Assembly (NCBI GenBank): GCA_021772055.1
Contig: JAETNR010000019.1
Span: 1 to 64,000, forward strand
Origin: Blautia sp.
Lineage (GTDB): Bacteria > Bacillota > Clostridia > Lachnospirales > Lachnospiraceae
Direction: 5' to 3'
Length of the DNA stretch: 64,000 nucleotides
Of this stretch, positions 26,059-34,764 are shown one piece after another (the first letter of the stretch is position 1; the number at the start of each line of letters is the position of its first letter). Made by a program: the position numbers and the translations under genes. The notes beneath the pieces were generated by a model that did not search any database, had not been told where the DNA came from, and worked only from the letters and a program-made list of their open reading frames with translations.

Positions 26059-26545
26059 ATTATTTTTTAAAAGTCTGATTTTGGTTTCCTGGATCATGAC
26101 CGCCGCACTTGTGGTTGTTGCCGTGATCCAGGCGGGAAAAATTAACGCGTTACAGGCAAAAATCATTGATCCGTATGAGGGACAGCAATTCGCGACGATT
26201 CAGTACACGGACAATTACGCGGGGGAACTGATAACCGTCCAGGGAGTGTTGAACTTTGAAGCGCCGCTTCAGCCGCCCGGAGATTGGCTGTATGAATTTA
26301 ACGGTGTGGAAGCCGTCCTGACCGGTGCGCGCGTGATCGGAGACAAACGCGTTCCATATGGCACAAACGGAAACGTGACGATTTATCTTGCGGATGGCGG
26401 CTCCGTGTCGTTTTACGGAACGGTTGTCAAGCCGCTTGAAAATGATGATAACTTAGTTTTTTACATGGTCGATTCGGAAATTACAGACCGTGAAAACATC
26501 CTGAAGGATTATTTTGACGAAGGGAGAACAGAAAATGAAGAATAA
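26045..26545 (+). CDS. Membrane-anchored protein inside the partition module
   Basis: The protein has 166 residues. One N-terminal helix (residues 8-32, LILVSWIMTAALVVVAVIQA) would anchor it, with a beta-rich outer or periplasm-side domain of about 120 residues, including TVQGVLNFEAPLQPPGDWLYEF. It overlaps the winged-helix gene by 14 bases and the TubZ-like gene by 11, so all three are coupled. No family recognised. Known tubRZ operons do not have such a gene between tubR and tubZ. Confidence 0.7.
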   Translation: MLKHKLFFKSLILVSWIMTAALVVVAVIQAGKINALQAKIIDPYEGQQFATIQYTDNYAGELITVQGVLNFEAPLQPPGDWLYEFNGVEAVLTGARVIGDKRVPYGTNGNVTIYLADGGSVSFYGTVVKPLENDDNLVFYMVDSEITDRENILKDYFDEGRTENEE

Positions 26546-27581
26546 GATCGCTTTTGTAGCAGTAGGCCAGGCCGGGGGAAATATCGGTCGCCTGTTTGAA
26601 GAAAAGGGTTATACAGTTATTTATATTAACACGTCACAGGAAGACCTTGATACGCTGACCGCGGCAAAATATAAGTATCACATTCCGGACGGCGAAGGTT
26701 GTAATAAAGACCGCCACAAGGCGAAACAGCTTGTTGTTGATGATTTTGACCGGATTGCGGCCGAAATTGATTCAAAGATTACGCAGAAAATGATCTTTGT
26801 GATTTTTGCCGCTGGCGGCGGAACCGGATCAGGGGCCGGGCCAATGCTGATTGATCTTCTGACCGATGAAGACAAAACGGTTGGCGCGATCACAATTATT
26901 CCGGCAAAAACAGAAAGTGTAAAATCGCATATTAATGCTTACGAATGCTTCAGCGAATTAGTCGAAATCGACGCAACCGCGGCTTGTTTCATTCTCGATA
27001 ATGACCGGGGCGAAAAAATGAAATTGAATCCCGCTTTCGTTGACGCTTTTTGTTCATTCCTGGAAATTCCAGAAAAATGCAAGAGTGAAGAAGGGAATAT
27101 TGACAAAGCAGAAATCGAAGAAACGCTGAAAGCGCACGGAATGGCCGTTGTTCTTCGCAAAAAGGCTGATAATTCCGCGAAAGTAATTGACGCCCTGAAG
27201 GACAATATTTTCGCCCCGATTGAATCCGATCAGGCCGTCAAATATATCACGGCCGCGCTCCCAGCAAAGATTGCTATGACGGACATCCAGAAGGCCGCTG
27301 GCGTTCCGATCGACACATTCCAGACAGTTTCAAAGGACGACGCGGCGATCTGCCTTTCGGGGTTGTCATATCCAACGACGCGGCTTGAAACGGTGTACAA
27401 GCGTGTTGATGATAGCCGGGAAACAATTATTAAAAATCTGTCAGCCACAAAGGAAACAAGCCTGAAAAAAGGTGTGAATTTCCTTGACGAAATATCAGGC
27501 GGCCGGAAATCTTCCAAACAGCCGGAACCGCCGAAACGTCCAAAAGCGCGGCGCGACATTATGAGCAAATATTTAAACTAG
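26535..27581 (+). CDS. tubZ: TubZ/FtsZ-like GTPase
   Basis: The protein has 348 residues from ATG 26535 after GAAGGGAGA. The N-terminus AFVAVGQAGGNIGRLF is the tubulin-superfamily first loop. The GTP signature GGGTGSG is at residues 94-100 (FAAGGGTGSGAGPML). The C-terminus is disordered and basic (PKRPKARRDIMSKYLN), as in TubZ tails that bind TubR-DNA. TubZ polymers push plasmids and phage-plasmids (such as C. botulinum c-st) to daughter cells. PhuZ-type phage tubulins are an alternative, but iterons and a TubR-like neighbour favour partition. Confidence 0.82.
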   Translation: MKNKIAFVAVGQAGGNIGRLFEEKGYTVIYINTSQEDLDTLTAAKYKYHIPDGEGCNKDRHKAKQLVVDDFDRIAAEIDSKITQKMIFVIFAAGGGTGSGAGPMLIDLLTDEDKTVGAITIIPAKTESVKSHINAYECFSELVEIDATAACFILDNDRGEKMKLNPAFVDAFCSFLEIPEKCKSEEGNIDKAEIEETLKAHGMAVVLRKKADNSAKVIDALKDNIFAPIESDQAVKYITAALPAKIAMTDIQKAAGVPIDTFQTVSKDDAAICLSGLSYPTTRLETVYKRVDDSRETIIKNLSATKETSLKKGVNFLDEISGGRKSSKQPEPPKRPKARRDIMSKYLN

Positions 27582-27592
27582 GGGTAATGAAA

Positions 27593-28606
27593 ATGGCTGA
27601 TATAACTTGGATCAAACTTCGGATTGACATGTTCGATGATGAAAAAATAAAGCTGATTCAGGCCCTTCCGGATGGTGACACGATCCTTGTTATCTGGATT
27701 AGAATTCTTGCACTGGCCGGGAAGTGCAATGCAAACGGCTACTTGTGCATTGAGGATGAATTCCCGTATTCTGACGAAATGCTTGCAACGATTTTTAATA
27801 AATCCTTGCCGCAAGTTCGCCTTGCGTTGGAAACGTTCAGCCGGTTCGGCATGATCGAAAAGACGCAAAAGGGAATTTATATTTCAAATTTCACAAAACA
27901 TCAAAATGCTGACGGAATGGAGCGAATCAGGGAACAAAACCGGCTTCGGAAGCAACGCCAGCGCGAACGACAAAATCAAATAAAGGCACAGGAACAACTT
28001 CTTCTTTCGGACATGTCGCGTGACGTGTCACGTGACAGTCACGAAGAAATCACGGGAAGTCACGCAACAGAGATAGAAGAAGATAAAGAAAAAGATATAG
28101 ATAATAATATATTAAATTCTAGCGAATTTAATATTAGTCAAAATCCTGAAAAAACGGACGATCAGACGCCGGATCAGCCGGAGCCGCAGAAACGGACGTC
28201 GATTGACTGGAAACAGATTCAATCAGACTATTCCGCGATATGTGTTGATCTTCCGGGAATCCGGGGGCTGACAGAAGGCCGGAAAACGAAAATACGGACA
28301 TTGTTGAAAGAATTTAAGGCCCTGAAAATTATGGACGGAATGACGCCGGAAGAAATACTGAACCGCCTTTTCCGCATGGTACAGGATAGCGATTTTCTTA
28401 CCGGCCGCAATGGAAAATGGGCCGCGTGTACGTTTGACTGGATTATCAACAAAACAAATGCGATCAAGATTGTCGAGGGAAATTATAAAAACAAAGGGGG
28501 CGGGAATAGTGATCCAGACAGAAACGTTAGAACAGAAAGTCAGACGAATAGCAGAACAGCAGAAAACGAAGCCCTTGAACGGTTCCGCCGGAATAAACGA
28601 TTATAG
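27593..28606 (+). CDS. Phage replication initiator (replisome organizer N-domain)
   Basis: This is a 337-residue protein. Residues 1-115 match the phage replisome-organizer N-terminal domain: ITWIKLRIDMFDDEKIKLIQ, then DEMLATIFNKSLPQVRLALE. A basic, glutamine-rich linker follows, then a DnaD-like C-terminal part (LEALFR-type helices). ATG 27593 is preferred over 27587 because the AGGGG site is then properly spaced. It probably recognises the phage origin and recruits the loader encoded next; the two overlap by about 100 bases. Confidence 0.85.
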   Translation: MADITWIKLRIDMFDDEKIKLIQALPDGDTILVIWIRILALAGKCNANGYLCIEDEFPYSDEMLATIFNKSLPQVRLALETFSRFGMIEKTQKGIYISNFTKHQNADGMERIREQNRLRKQRQRERQNQIKAQEQLLLSDMSRDVSRDSHEEITGSHATEIEEDKEKDIDNNILNSSEFNISQNPEKTDDQTPDQPEPQKRTSIDWKQIQSDYSAICVDLPGIRGLTEGRKTKIRTLLKEFKALKIMDGMTPEEILNRLFRMVQDSDFLTGRNGKWAACTFDWIINKTNAIKIVEGNYKNKGGGNSDPDRNVRTESQTNSRTAENEALERFRRNKRL

Positions 28607-29342
28607 CTGTCCGTTATGTCATGACAGCGGTTGGATCATGGAAATGCGCGGGAATTACGAAGTCGCAGTTCCTTGCAAATGCGGGATCAGGGAAAAGCAA
28701 ATCCTTGAAAGCAAACTGTCATTCGCCACAATCCCGAAAGAATTTAAAGGCCACACCGTTGAAAATTTCCGGACAGACTGTTATTCGTCGCCGGAAGCCG
28801 CGGAACTGGCAGAAATGGCGAAAGCGATCGCCGGGAATTACGTGATCCAGTTTAAAGAGATTCAGGAAACCGGGAAAGGATTGTATTTTTATTCCGCGGT
28901 TAAGGGTTCCGGAAAAACGCGGCTTGCAGTTTCAATCGCAAATGATATTATCTGCAAATACTTTGTTTCAGCGAAATTCGCGACCACGCTTCAGATTTTG
29001 GACGAAATCAAAAGCAGTTGGAAGGCAAACGGCGGCGAGACAGAACAAAAGCTGATTCAGGATATTATTCGCGTTCCCGTCCTGGTTATCGACGATATAG
29101 GCGTCGAACAGAGCAAAGGCTGGATTGAAGAACGGTTTTACAATATCCTGAATGGCCGCATGATCCAGAAAAAAATAACGATTTTTACAAGTAATTGCGC
29201 GATTGAGGATTTAGGGCTTGACGATCGCATTGTAAACAGAATTCAGAAAATGGCGTTGCCGGTATCATTCCCGAATGAATCCGTCCGCGCGACGCTGGCC
29301 CGTCAGGAGAACAGCGAACTTCTGGCGCGCTTACTTGGATAA
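28509..29342 (+). CDS. DnaC-like helicase loader
   Basis: A 277-residue AAA+ protein. A zinc knuckle near residues 33-62 (CPLCHDSGW and VPCKCG) is followed by Walker A in AVKGSGKTRLA and Walker B in VLVIDDIGVEQ. FTSNCAIEDL and the arginine-rich sensor region DDRIVNRI fit DnaC/DnaI loaders. The start GTG 28509 follows AAAGGGGGC. It overlaps the initiator gene in another frame, a common phage arrangement. Confidence 0.9.
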   Translation: MIQTETLEQKVRRIAEQQKTKPLNGSAGINDYSCPLCHDSGWIMEMRGNYEVAVPCKCGIREKQILESKLSFATIPKEFKGHTVENFRTDCYSSPEAAELAEMAKAIAGNYVIQFKEIQETGKGLYFYSAVKGSGKTRLAVSIANDIICKYFVSAKFATTLQILDEIKSSWKANGGETEQKLIQDIIRVPVLVIDDIGVEQSKGWIEERFYNILNGRMIQKKITIFTSNCAIEDLGLDDRIVNRIQKMALPVSFPNESVRATLARQENSELLARLLG

Positions 29343-29366
29343 TTTGAGAGAAGGAAAGGTGAACAA

Positions 29367-29786
29367 ATGGCTAAAAAAAGAAAATGCCGCATGAACGAAG
29401 AAGAAATCATGATCCATGAAGCGGCGATCAAACTTCGGAAAAAGACCGACGCACAGCTTGTTCAGGAATTCAAAGATCAATTCCGGAAAGGAAAAGAATC
29501 AGCCGGGATCAGCCGCGACGACGCTGACCTTCTGGCACAGATAGGCGTTCAGCTTATTTCAAAGGCCGGTAAGGAAAAGACGGTTTCAAATATCATTCAG
29601 GAATTAGTTTCCATTATCGCCAGGAACCGACAGCGGAAGCCGGACGGATTTTTCAAGAGTAGCGGCGCAAAGTATAAATTTCTGGAAATCACAAAGCAGA
29701 CGCCAGGAATCGGCGCGGCTACATACCGCAAGATTGAAAGTCTTGTAAACGGAACCGATGAAAGCGGGGTGAATGATGGTGAATGA
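29367..29786 (+). CDS. Hypothetical replication-region protein
   Basis: This 139-residue basic, helical protein has KKRKCRMNEEEIMIHEAAIK and, near the end, TKQTPGIGAATYRKIESLV. ATG 29367 follows GAAAGGTG. Its stop overlaps the next gene by 14 bases. No function assigned. Confidence 0.65.
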   Translation: MAKKRKCRMNEEEIMIHEAAIKLRKKTDAQLVQEFKDQFRKGKESAGISRDDADLLAQIGVQLISKAGKEKTVSNIIQELVSIIARNRQRKPDGFFKSSGAKYKFLEITKQTPGIGAATYRKIESLVNGTDESGVNDGE

Positions 29787-30468
29787 TCCACACGATAAGA
29801 TTATCGACAAAATAGACAAACTTCTTCGCCTGTCACGCTCTGACAACGAGAACGAAGCCCGCGCCGCTATGGTTAAGGCACAGGAATTGATCGCGAAGCA
29901 CAATATCAGCCGGGAAGAATTAGGCCAGGAAGAAGAACGCCAGGTTGTGACAATGACTTCCCAGGCATTCAGGGAAGAATGGGTTCAAATGGTTGCTGGG
30001 GTTATTGCTTCAAATTTCCGTTGCCGGGCATTAACACTTGTGATGTATTCAGGAAACTTTAAAATCCGATTTTTCGGATTTTATGAAGACGCCGTTGTCT
30101 GCATTAATATTTTTCAGTATGCGATCAAAGTGATCCGTAAACGCTTCGGAACGCTCCGGGCGATTTACGAAAGTGCTGACAGAAAATTCGGCGGCGACGA
30201 AAAGTTCAGCTATGTCACAGGATTTTGCGCGGGATTGCAAAAGAACTTTGATGAACAGAAACAAAACGACAATCAATTCGCGCTGGCCCTTGTGGTTCCT
30301 GAAGAAGTTAATAATTTTGTAGACAGTATTCCGGGAGTGGAACAAAGCGATTTCCAGGAACCGAAGCGGAACAAAGCGCACCGTCTATTGCAACAAAACG
30401 GATATATTGACGGAAAAGCGTTCCAGAACGCCGGTGACAAGGAACGCCTTCGGGGATCGGGGGTATAA
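29773..30468 (+). CDS. DUF2786-domain protein
   Basis: The protein has 231 residues. Residues 6-45 form the DUF2786 helix pair (IDKIDKLLRLSRSDNENEAR, then MVKAQELIAKHNIS). The next 130 residues (AGVIASNFRCRALTL, FFGFYEDAVVCINIFQYAI) match the domain usually following it. Such proteins recur in phage replication modules, role unknown. Confidence 0.8.
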   Translation: MMVNDPHDKIIDKIDKLLRLSRSDNENEARAAMVKAQELIAKHNISREELGQEEERQVVTMTSQAFREEWVQMVAGVIASNFRCRALTLVMYSGNFKIRFFGFYEDAVVCINIFQYAIKVIRKRFGTLRAIYESADRKFGGDEKFSYVTGFCAGLQKNFDEQKQNDNQFALALVVPEEVNNFVDSIPGVEQSDFQEPKRNKAHRLLQQNGYIDGKAFQNAGDKERLRGSGV

Positions 30469-30469
30469 C

Positions 30470-30637
30470 ATGGAATTTAAGCCTGGAAAAGATAAATATT
30501 TCGTTCTGGTGGAAGGCGACGAAAAGGCTTCTATCCGCGACACGCCTGAAGCGGCCGAAAAGAAACGTCAAAAACTGGCGAAATACAGCAAGGGTAAAAA
30601 GGTTATCATTTACAAATCAGCAGAAAGGAACGGTTAA
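30470..30637 (+). CDS. Small basic protein
   Basis: The 55-residue frame from ATG 30470 after GGGGGT has YFVLVEGDEKASIRDTPEAA and a lysine-rich end. It directly precedes ssb. Not recognised. Confidence 0.55.
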   Translation: MEFKPGKDKYFVLVEGDEKASIRDTPEAAEKKRQKLAKYSKGKKVIIYKSAERNG

Positions 30638-30639
30638 GT

Positions 30640-31104
30640 ATGAATAAATGGCTAGGAAGCGGCCGCCTGACAGAAAATCCGGTGATCCGATATAACCGCG
30701 ACGCAAAGCCGTTTGTCACATTCACTATAATGTGTAAAAGAGACAAACGGATCGGCCAGAATGAAAGCCCGGTTGATTTTATTGACTGCATATGCACCGG
30801 CCGACATGTTACGTTCGCGCAAGAAAACCTTTATCAATACAAAAAGGTTGAAGTCACAGGCCCGATCAGGTCGGGACATTACACAGACCGCGACGGAAAG
30901 AAAATATATACAAAAACAGTTTCCGTCGAAACAATCGAATTCGCCGAAACGAAGGCTGAAGAAGTAGCGTATTTGAAAACAATAAACAAATACCAGGAAC
31001 CGGAAACAACGCCTGAAGGCCGGGAAACATTACCGCCGCCCGCGCCGGAAAATGCGTTTATGGATATTCCGGAAGGTATTGACGACGAACTTCCGTTCAG
31101 ATAG
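30640..31104 (+). CDS. ssb: Single-stranded DNA-binding protein
   Basis: The 154-residue OB-fold protein has NKWLGSGRLTENPVIRY, VTFTIMCKR, DFIDCICTGRHVTF and YKKVEVTGPI in SSB order. A flexible proline-rich segment leads to the acidic tail DDELPF with one extra arginine. That tail recruits replication and repair proteins. It belongs to the phage replication operon. Confidence 0.93.
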   Translation: MNKWLGSGRLTENPVIRYNRDAKPFVTFTIMCKRDKRIGQNESPVDFIDCICTGRHVTFAQENLYQYKKVEVTGPIRSGHYTDRDGKKIYTKTVSVETIEFAETKAEEVAYLKTINKYQEPETTPEGRETLPPPAPENAFMDIPEGIDDELPFR

Positions 31105-31113
31105 GGGCCAGGC

Positions 31114-31311
31114 ATGGAAAGAGAAATTACGTACAATGGTTCCGGCGTGAAGGATTTCACAGCGGCGAAAGCAATACAAAAGGCGGATGTTCAGCCGATG
31201 GAAGTAAACCGGCTGATCGAAATTATAAAAAATATTGTCGATCTGGCCGGATATGAGGTTGAAGGCCGGATCGCCCTGAAAAATAAAAGGACAAGGAAGG
31301 TATATCGGTAA
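31114..31311 (+). CDS. Small hypothetical protein
   Basis: This 65-residue protein, ATG 31114 after AGGGGCC, has QPMEVNRLIEIIKNIVDLAG. Its final base overlaps the next ATG, so the two are coupled. Not recognised. Confidence 0.55.
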   Translation: MEREITYNGSGVKDFTAAKAIQKADVQPMEVNRLIEIIKNIVDLAGYEVEGRIALKNKRTRKVYR

Positions 31312-31934
31312 TGTATGGAGATAGCACACAATTAACGGCGCGCCGCATGTTCCAGGAAAGCGAAAGCGCAAGAATCAGAGAATTTACAGAAATAGCCGGT
31401 GACATGATTCCGAATAATTTAATCACAGCACTGATTGACCGCGGATTCTTTACGGCTCCGGCTGGTATGAAACATCATGGAAATTTTGAAGGCGGCCTTT
31501 ACTGGCATAGTAAAAACGTTGCTGACCTTCTGGGAGATTACACAAAACGCCTTGATCTGGAATGGCAGAACGGGCGAAGTCCGTTTGTGATCGGATTCCT
31601 TCACGATGTTTGCAAAATGGACTATTACAAAAAGACATACACGCGTGAAATGACAGATTATTCCATCATTGAGGGAAGCGGAACCGATCTGAAATTTTAT
31701 AATTACGAATGGAACGACGAACAGTTCATTCCGGGACATGCTGACAAATCATTAATCTTTATCGGCCAGTACATGAATTTGACAGACGAAGAAGTCGCTT
31801 GCATTCGCTGGCATATGGGAGCCTTCGACGATCGGAACAACTGGAAGTATTACAACGAAGCCGTGTCGCGGTGGCCGAATATTCTTTACACGCATACTGC
31901 CGATATGATGGCGGCGAAGGTGTGGGAAAGATAA
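31311..31934 (+). CDS. HD-domain phosphohydrolase
   Basis: The protein has 207 residues. The HD metal ligands are visible: GLYWHSKNV (His), GFLHDVCKM (His-Asp), PGHADKSLIF and RWHMGAF (His), and a late HTADMMA aspartate. Family members hydrolyse nucleotides or phosphoesters. In this early operon, nucleotide-pool control is plausible but the substrate cannot be read. Confidence 0.8.
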   Translation: MYGDSTQLTARRMFQESESARIREFTEIAGDMIPNNLITALIDRGFFTAPAGMKHHGNFEGGLYWHSKNVADLLGDYTKRLDLEWQNGRSPFVIGFLHDVCKMDYYKKTYTREMTDYSIIEGSGTDLKFYNYEWNDEQFIPGHADKSLIFIGQYMNLTDEEVACIRWHMGAFDDRNNWKYYNEAVSRWPNILYTHTADMMAAKVWER

Positions 31935-31960
31935 AATTCAAAGTCGAAAGGAGCGGAAAT

Positions 31961-32188
31961 ATGAAGACACAGGACGAAAGAATTGAAAGATTCATGGAGC
32001 TTATGAACGCGGCACTTCAGGAAACCGGGATCACGTGCGCCACGGAAGAAGGGGAACCGCTTACGCTTTTTGACGCGTTCCAGGAAGAACCGATATTTCT
32101 TGAGATCACGCGCGGCACAGACACACATATTCAGGACGGCCGTGTCGTCAGCCGGGAAGTATTTGACACTGGCGACATAAATGAATGA
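31961..32188 (+). CDS. Small acidic hypothetical protein
   Basis: This 75-residue protein is preceded by GAAAGGAGCGG. It contains RIERFMELMNAALQETG followed by acidic strands. It overlaps the start of the radical-SAM gene by eight bases. Not recognised. Confidence 0.55.
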   Translation: MKTQDERIERFMELMNAALQETGITCATEEGEPLTLFDAFQEEPIFLEITRGTDTHIQDGRVVSREVFDTGDINE

Positions 32189-33236
32189 TGGGAAAAGTCG
32201 TGATCGGGAGAATAACCAGGCCGAAACGCCGGAAGAAGCCGTTTTGCGCCGGTTTTGGGAAAGCAGACAAATGACGGTTTATGATTACAAGGAACTGATC
32301 CCGGAAGGAATGAAAAAGCGGATCGCACTAATTGACGTTGACGGACATAATTTTCCGAATTTGCCGTTGATGAAATTATCTGCCTGGCATAAACGCCGCG
32401 GCGATTCCGTGGAATGGTACGATCCGCTTTTTCACAACGAAGCCTATTCAAAACCATTCGATATTGTTTACATGAGTAAAGTATTTACCTTCACGCCTGA
32501 TTTTCAATATCCGGTAAATGCGGATGTAATTATAAAGGGCGGAACCGGTTATTCCTATCCCGATGGCGGCGATCCGCTTCCAGAAGAAATTGAACACATA
32601 TATCCCGATTATTCGCTGTACGGGATAACAGATACAGCATACGGATTTTTGACGAGAGGTTGTCCGCGGAACTGTGAATTCTGCATAGTTGGAAAGAAAG
32701 AAGGTCTAAAAAGCTATAAAGTCGCGAATTTGTCGGAATTCTGGCGCGGTCAGAAGAATATTATGATTTGCGATCCGAACCTGATCGCATGTCCTGATTG
32801 GAAAGACCTGATTCAACAGCTTATTGACAGCAAAGCGAAGGTAAATATAAATCAGGGAATCGACATTCGTATTATGACCGAAGAAAAGGCTGAAATGATT
32901 AAGAAAATGCGCGTTGACAGCGTTCATTTTGCCTGGGATAGATACGAGGACAAAAAGCGGATCGTTCCAAAATTCAAAGCATTCAAGGAAATCACGGGAT
33001 GGCCCGCCAGAAAAACAAGCGTCTATGTGCTGACTAACTTCAACACAACGATCGAACAAGACCTTGAACGGATATATACGCTTCGTGATCTTGACTATGA
33101 TCCGTATGTGATGATTTATGATAAAGAAAAGACAAAAAGGGACGATCCTGTCAGGAAACTTCAAAGGTGGGTGAATAACAGAAAAATATTCAAAACAATC
33201 CCGAAATTTGAAGACTATGATTCAAAAATGGGATAA
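32181..33236 (+). CDS. Phage radical SAM protein
   Basis: The protein has 351 residues. The cluster motif is GCPRNCEFC (CxxxCxxC) near residue 160, followed by KNIMICDPNLIACPDWKDL. The N-terminal 140 residues are B12-binding-like in layout (IALIDVDGHNFPNLPLMKLS, KVFTFTPDF). Such radical SAM genes recur in Firmicutes phages; the reaction is unknown, with nucleotide or base modification a guess. No partner gene is evident beyond the PAPS-reductase-like gene 9 kb upstream. Confidence 0.82.
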   Translation: MNDGKSRDRENNQAETPEEAVLRRFWESRQMTVYDYKELIPEGMKKRIALIDVDGHNFPNLPLMKLSAWHKRRGDSVEWYDPLFHNEAYSKPFDIVYMSKVFTFTPDFQYPVNADVIIKGGTGYSYPDGGDPLPEEIEHIYPDYSLYGITDTAYGFLTRGCPRNCEFCIVGKKEGLKSYKVANLSEFWRGQKNIMICDPNLIACPDWKDLIQQLIDSKAKVNINQGIDIRIMTEEKAEMIKKMRVDSVHFAWDRYEDKKRIVPKFKAFKEITGWPARKTSVYVLTNFNTTIEQDLERIYTLRDLDYDPYVMIYDKEKTKRDDPVRKLQRWVNNRKIFKTIPKFEDYDSKMG

Positions 33237-33249
33237 ATGAAGGGCAAAA

Positions 33250-33561
33250 ATGGATAGAAGGATTGAAAAAATTACGCTTTATAGCTGTCCTATATGCGGA
33301 ATGAATTCAACGGATCGCAAAGAAATTCAGGATCATTTTAAGAAGCATACGATCCGGGCTGAAGAATGGGTTTATTGCCGCGCTTGCGGGGCCGGGTGGA
33401 GCGTTGCCGCCTGGGGGCCGGACGGAGCCGCGGAACATGCAAGGAACTGTTATCAAAAACACATAGACGAAGGGAACCTGACCGAAACGGCGGTAAGAGC
33501 CTTTTTCTTGTCTGGCGGAACGGCCGGGTTTCCAGTGATCCGGAAAGGGGGGATTACATGA
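33250..33561 (+). CDS. Zinc-finger protein
   Basis: This 103-residue protein has CPICGMNSTDRKEIQDHFKKH (residues 11-31), a C2H2-like finger, and a second C...H/C set, YCRACGAG with EHARNC. It is probably a small zinc-binding adapter. It overlaps the next gene by four bases. Confidence 0.65.
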   Translation: MDRRIEKITLYSCPICGMNSTDRKEIQDHFKKHTIRAEEWVYCRACGAGWSVAAWGPDGAAEHARNCYQKHIDEGNLTETAVRAFFLSGGTAGFPVIRKGGIT

Positions 33562-33842
33562 AAAAAGACACGACATTCAAGGATTGCGTTGTGATATGCC
33601 GGGAATACAACCGGAAGGAAGCGAAAATTGAGGTCACGACGATAGAAAAAGGCGTGACGTCAAGCCTTGTCCGTCAGCTTTCCCGCCTGTCAATGCAAGA
33701 AACACATTATCGTTATTTCATGGTAAGGCGGCGCGATTATCAGAAACACAAGGCTTCCATTCTTCACCAGATCGAAGTAATGGGAATTAAAAACAAAAAA
33801 ATGATTGTGGAATTCGGCCGCGCCGCGCTGGAAACCGCATAG
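33558..33842 (+). CDS. Hypothetical protein
   Basis: This 94-residue basic protein, ATG 33558 after AAAGGGGGG, has TSLVRQLSRLSMQETHYRYF and an alternation of strands and helices. Not recognised. Confidence 0.6.
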   Translation: MKKDTTFKDCVVICREYNRKEAKIEVTTIEKGVTSSLVRQLSRLSMQETHYRYFMVRRRDYQKHKASILHQIEVMGIKNKKMIVEFGRAALETA

Positions 33843-33854
33843 AAAGGGGTTCAC

Positions 33855-34247
33855 ATGAACGAAAAGAATGAAAATCGGCTGATCCTTGATCCGCCTTGCA
33901 AATTCCGAAAACCTGTTCGGTTTATCGACGAACCGTTAAAATATTATTGCGAAAGGGGCGGGATTTCGTGCAAAGAATGTAAAGCGCGCGGCCTGGGATA
34001 TGAACCGATGGAGCGCGCAACAGAAATGAAAGAACGGCAAAACAAAGAAGCGGCACAAAGAATCGGGTTCCGGATCGGACAAATGATCGTCTATTACAGT
34101 TTTTCGGTTTTGTTCCTGGCGGCGCTTTCTGTTTTGTTTGGACGCCGAATTGCGTTGCTGAAAATACTGTTTTTTGTTGCCGTATTTGATTTTTTGCATG
34201 AATTTCACAATTTTTGCTTTAAAAATCCGCATCAGGAGAAAAAATGA
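33855..34247 (+). CDS. Hypothetical protein with C-terminal membrane helices
   Basis: The 130-residue protein begins with a cysteine-bearing segment (PPCKFRKPVRF, YYCERGGISCKECKA) resembling a small metal site. Residues 75-120 form one or two membrane helices (IVYYSFSVLFLAALSVLFG, then LLKILFFVAVFDFL). The stop overlaps the GIY-YIG start. Not recognised. Confidence 0.6.
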   Translation: MNEKNENRLILDPPCKFRKPVRFIDEPLKYYCERGGISCKECKARGLGYEPMERATEMKERQNKEAAQRIGFRIGQMIVYYSFSVLFLAALSVLFGRRIALLKILFFVAVFDFLHEFHNFCFKNPHQEKK

Positions 34248-34633
34248 AAGAAAAGAAGTTCGTGCTGTATAAAATATTCTATTCCGGGGCCGCGGGAGAT
34301 TTCGTCGCGTATCTTGGAAGAACAAAACAACCTATAAACGCCAGGCTTCGCGGCCACTTCTACAAATTACCCATGCACAAACTGATTGATATATTCAGTG
34401 TCAGCAGAATCGAACTTGCAGAATGTGAAAGCGAAGCAGATATGTTCTTGTATGAAATATACTACATAAACAAATTCAAACCGGCCCTGAACCGGGATGA
34501 TAAAGCGGGGGATGATCTGACGATTACGCTTCCGGAACTGGAATTCAGGCCGTATGAATGTAAATTACTGGAAAAATGGAAAAATGATCTTCGGCCGCGC
34601 CCGGAAGCAGAATCAGAAGAAAACTGGCTGTAA
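34244..34633 (+). CDS. GIY-YIG nuclease-like protein
   Basis: The 129-residue protein has a GIY-YIG core: FVLYKIFYSG, AYLGRTKQPINARLRGHF with the arginine, and later EADMFLYEIYYINKFKPALN with the glutamate. It may be a homing or structure-specific nuclease. It overlaps the preceding gene by four bases. Confidence 0.75.
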   Translation: MKEKKFVLYKIFYSGAAGDFVAYLGRTKQPINARLRGHFYKLPMHKLIDIFSVSRIELAECESEADMFLYEIYYINKFKPALNRDDKAGDDLTITLPELEFRPYECKLLEKWKNDLRPRPEAESEENWL

Positions 34634-34764
34634 AAGCGAAATTCAGTTGATTTTGTCAAATGGATTTAGTAAAATAAATGGAGCGAATCGCTTTTTGCAA
34701 ATCCGCCCCGAACGCCTTTAATAATTATATCATGTTTCGATATAATTTCAAGGGGAAGTTGCGA

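Noticed and set aside
32181-33236. Queuosine-type or archaeosine base-modification pathway from the radical SAM gene
   Set aside because: No QueC/D/E, GCH or transglycosylase partner genes are visible; a specific pathway cannot be supported.
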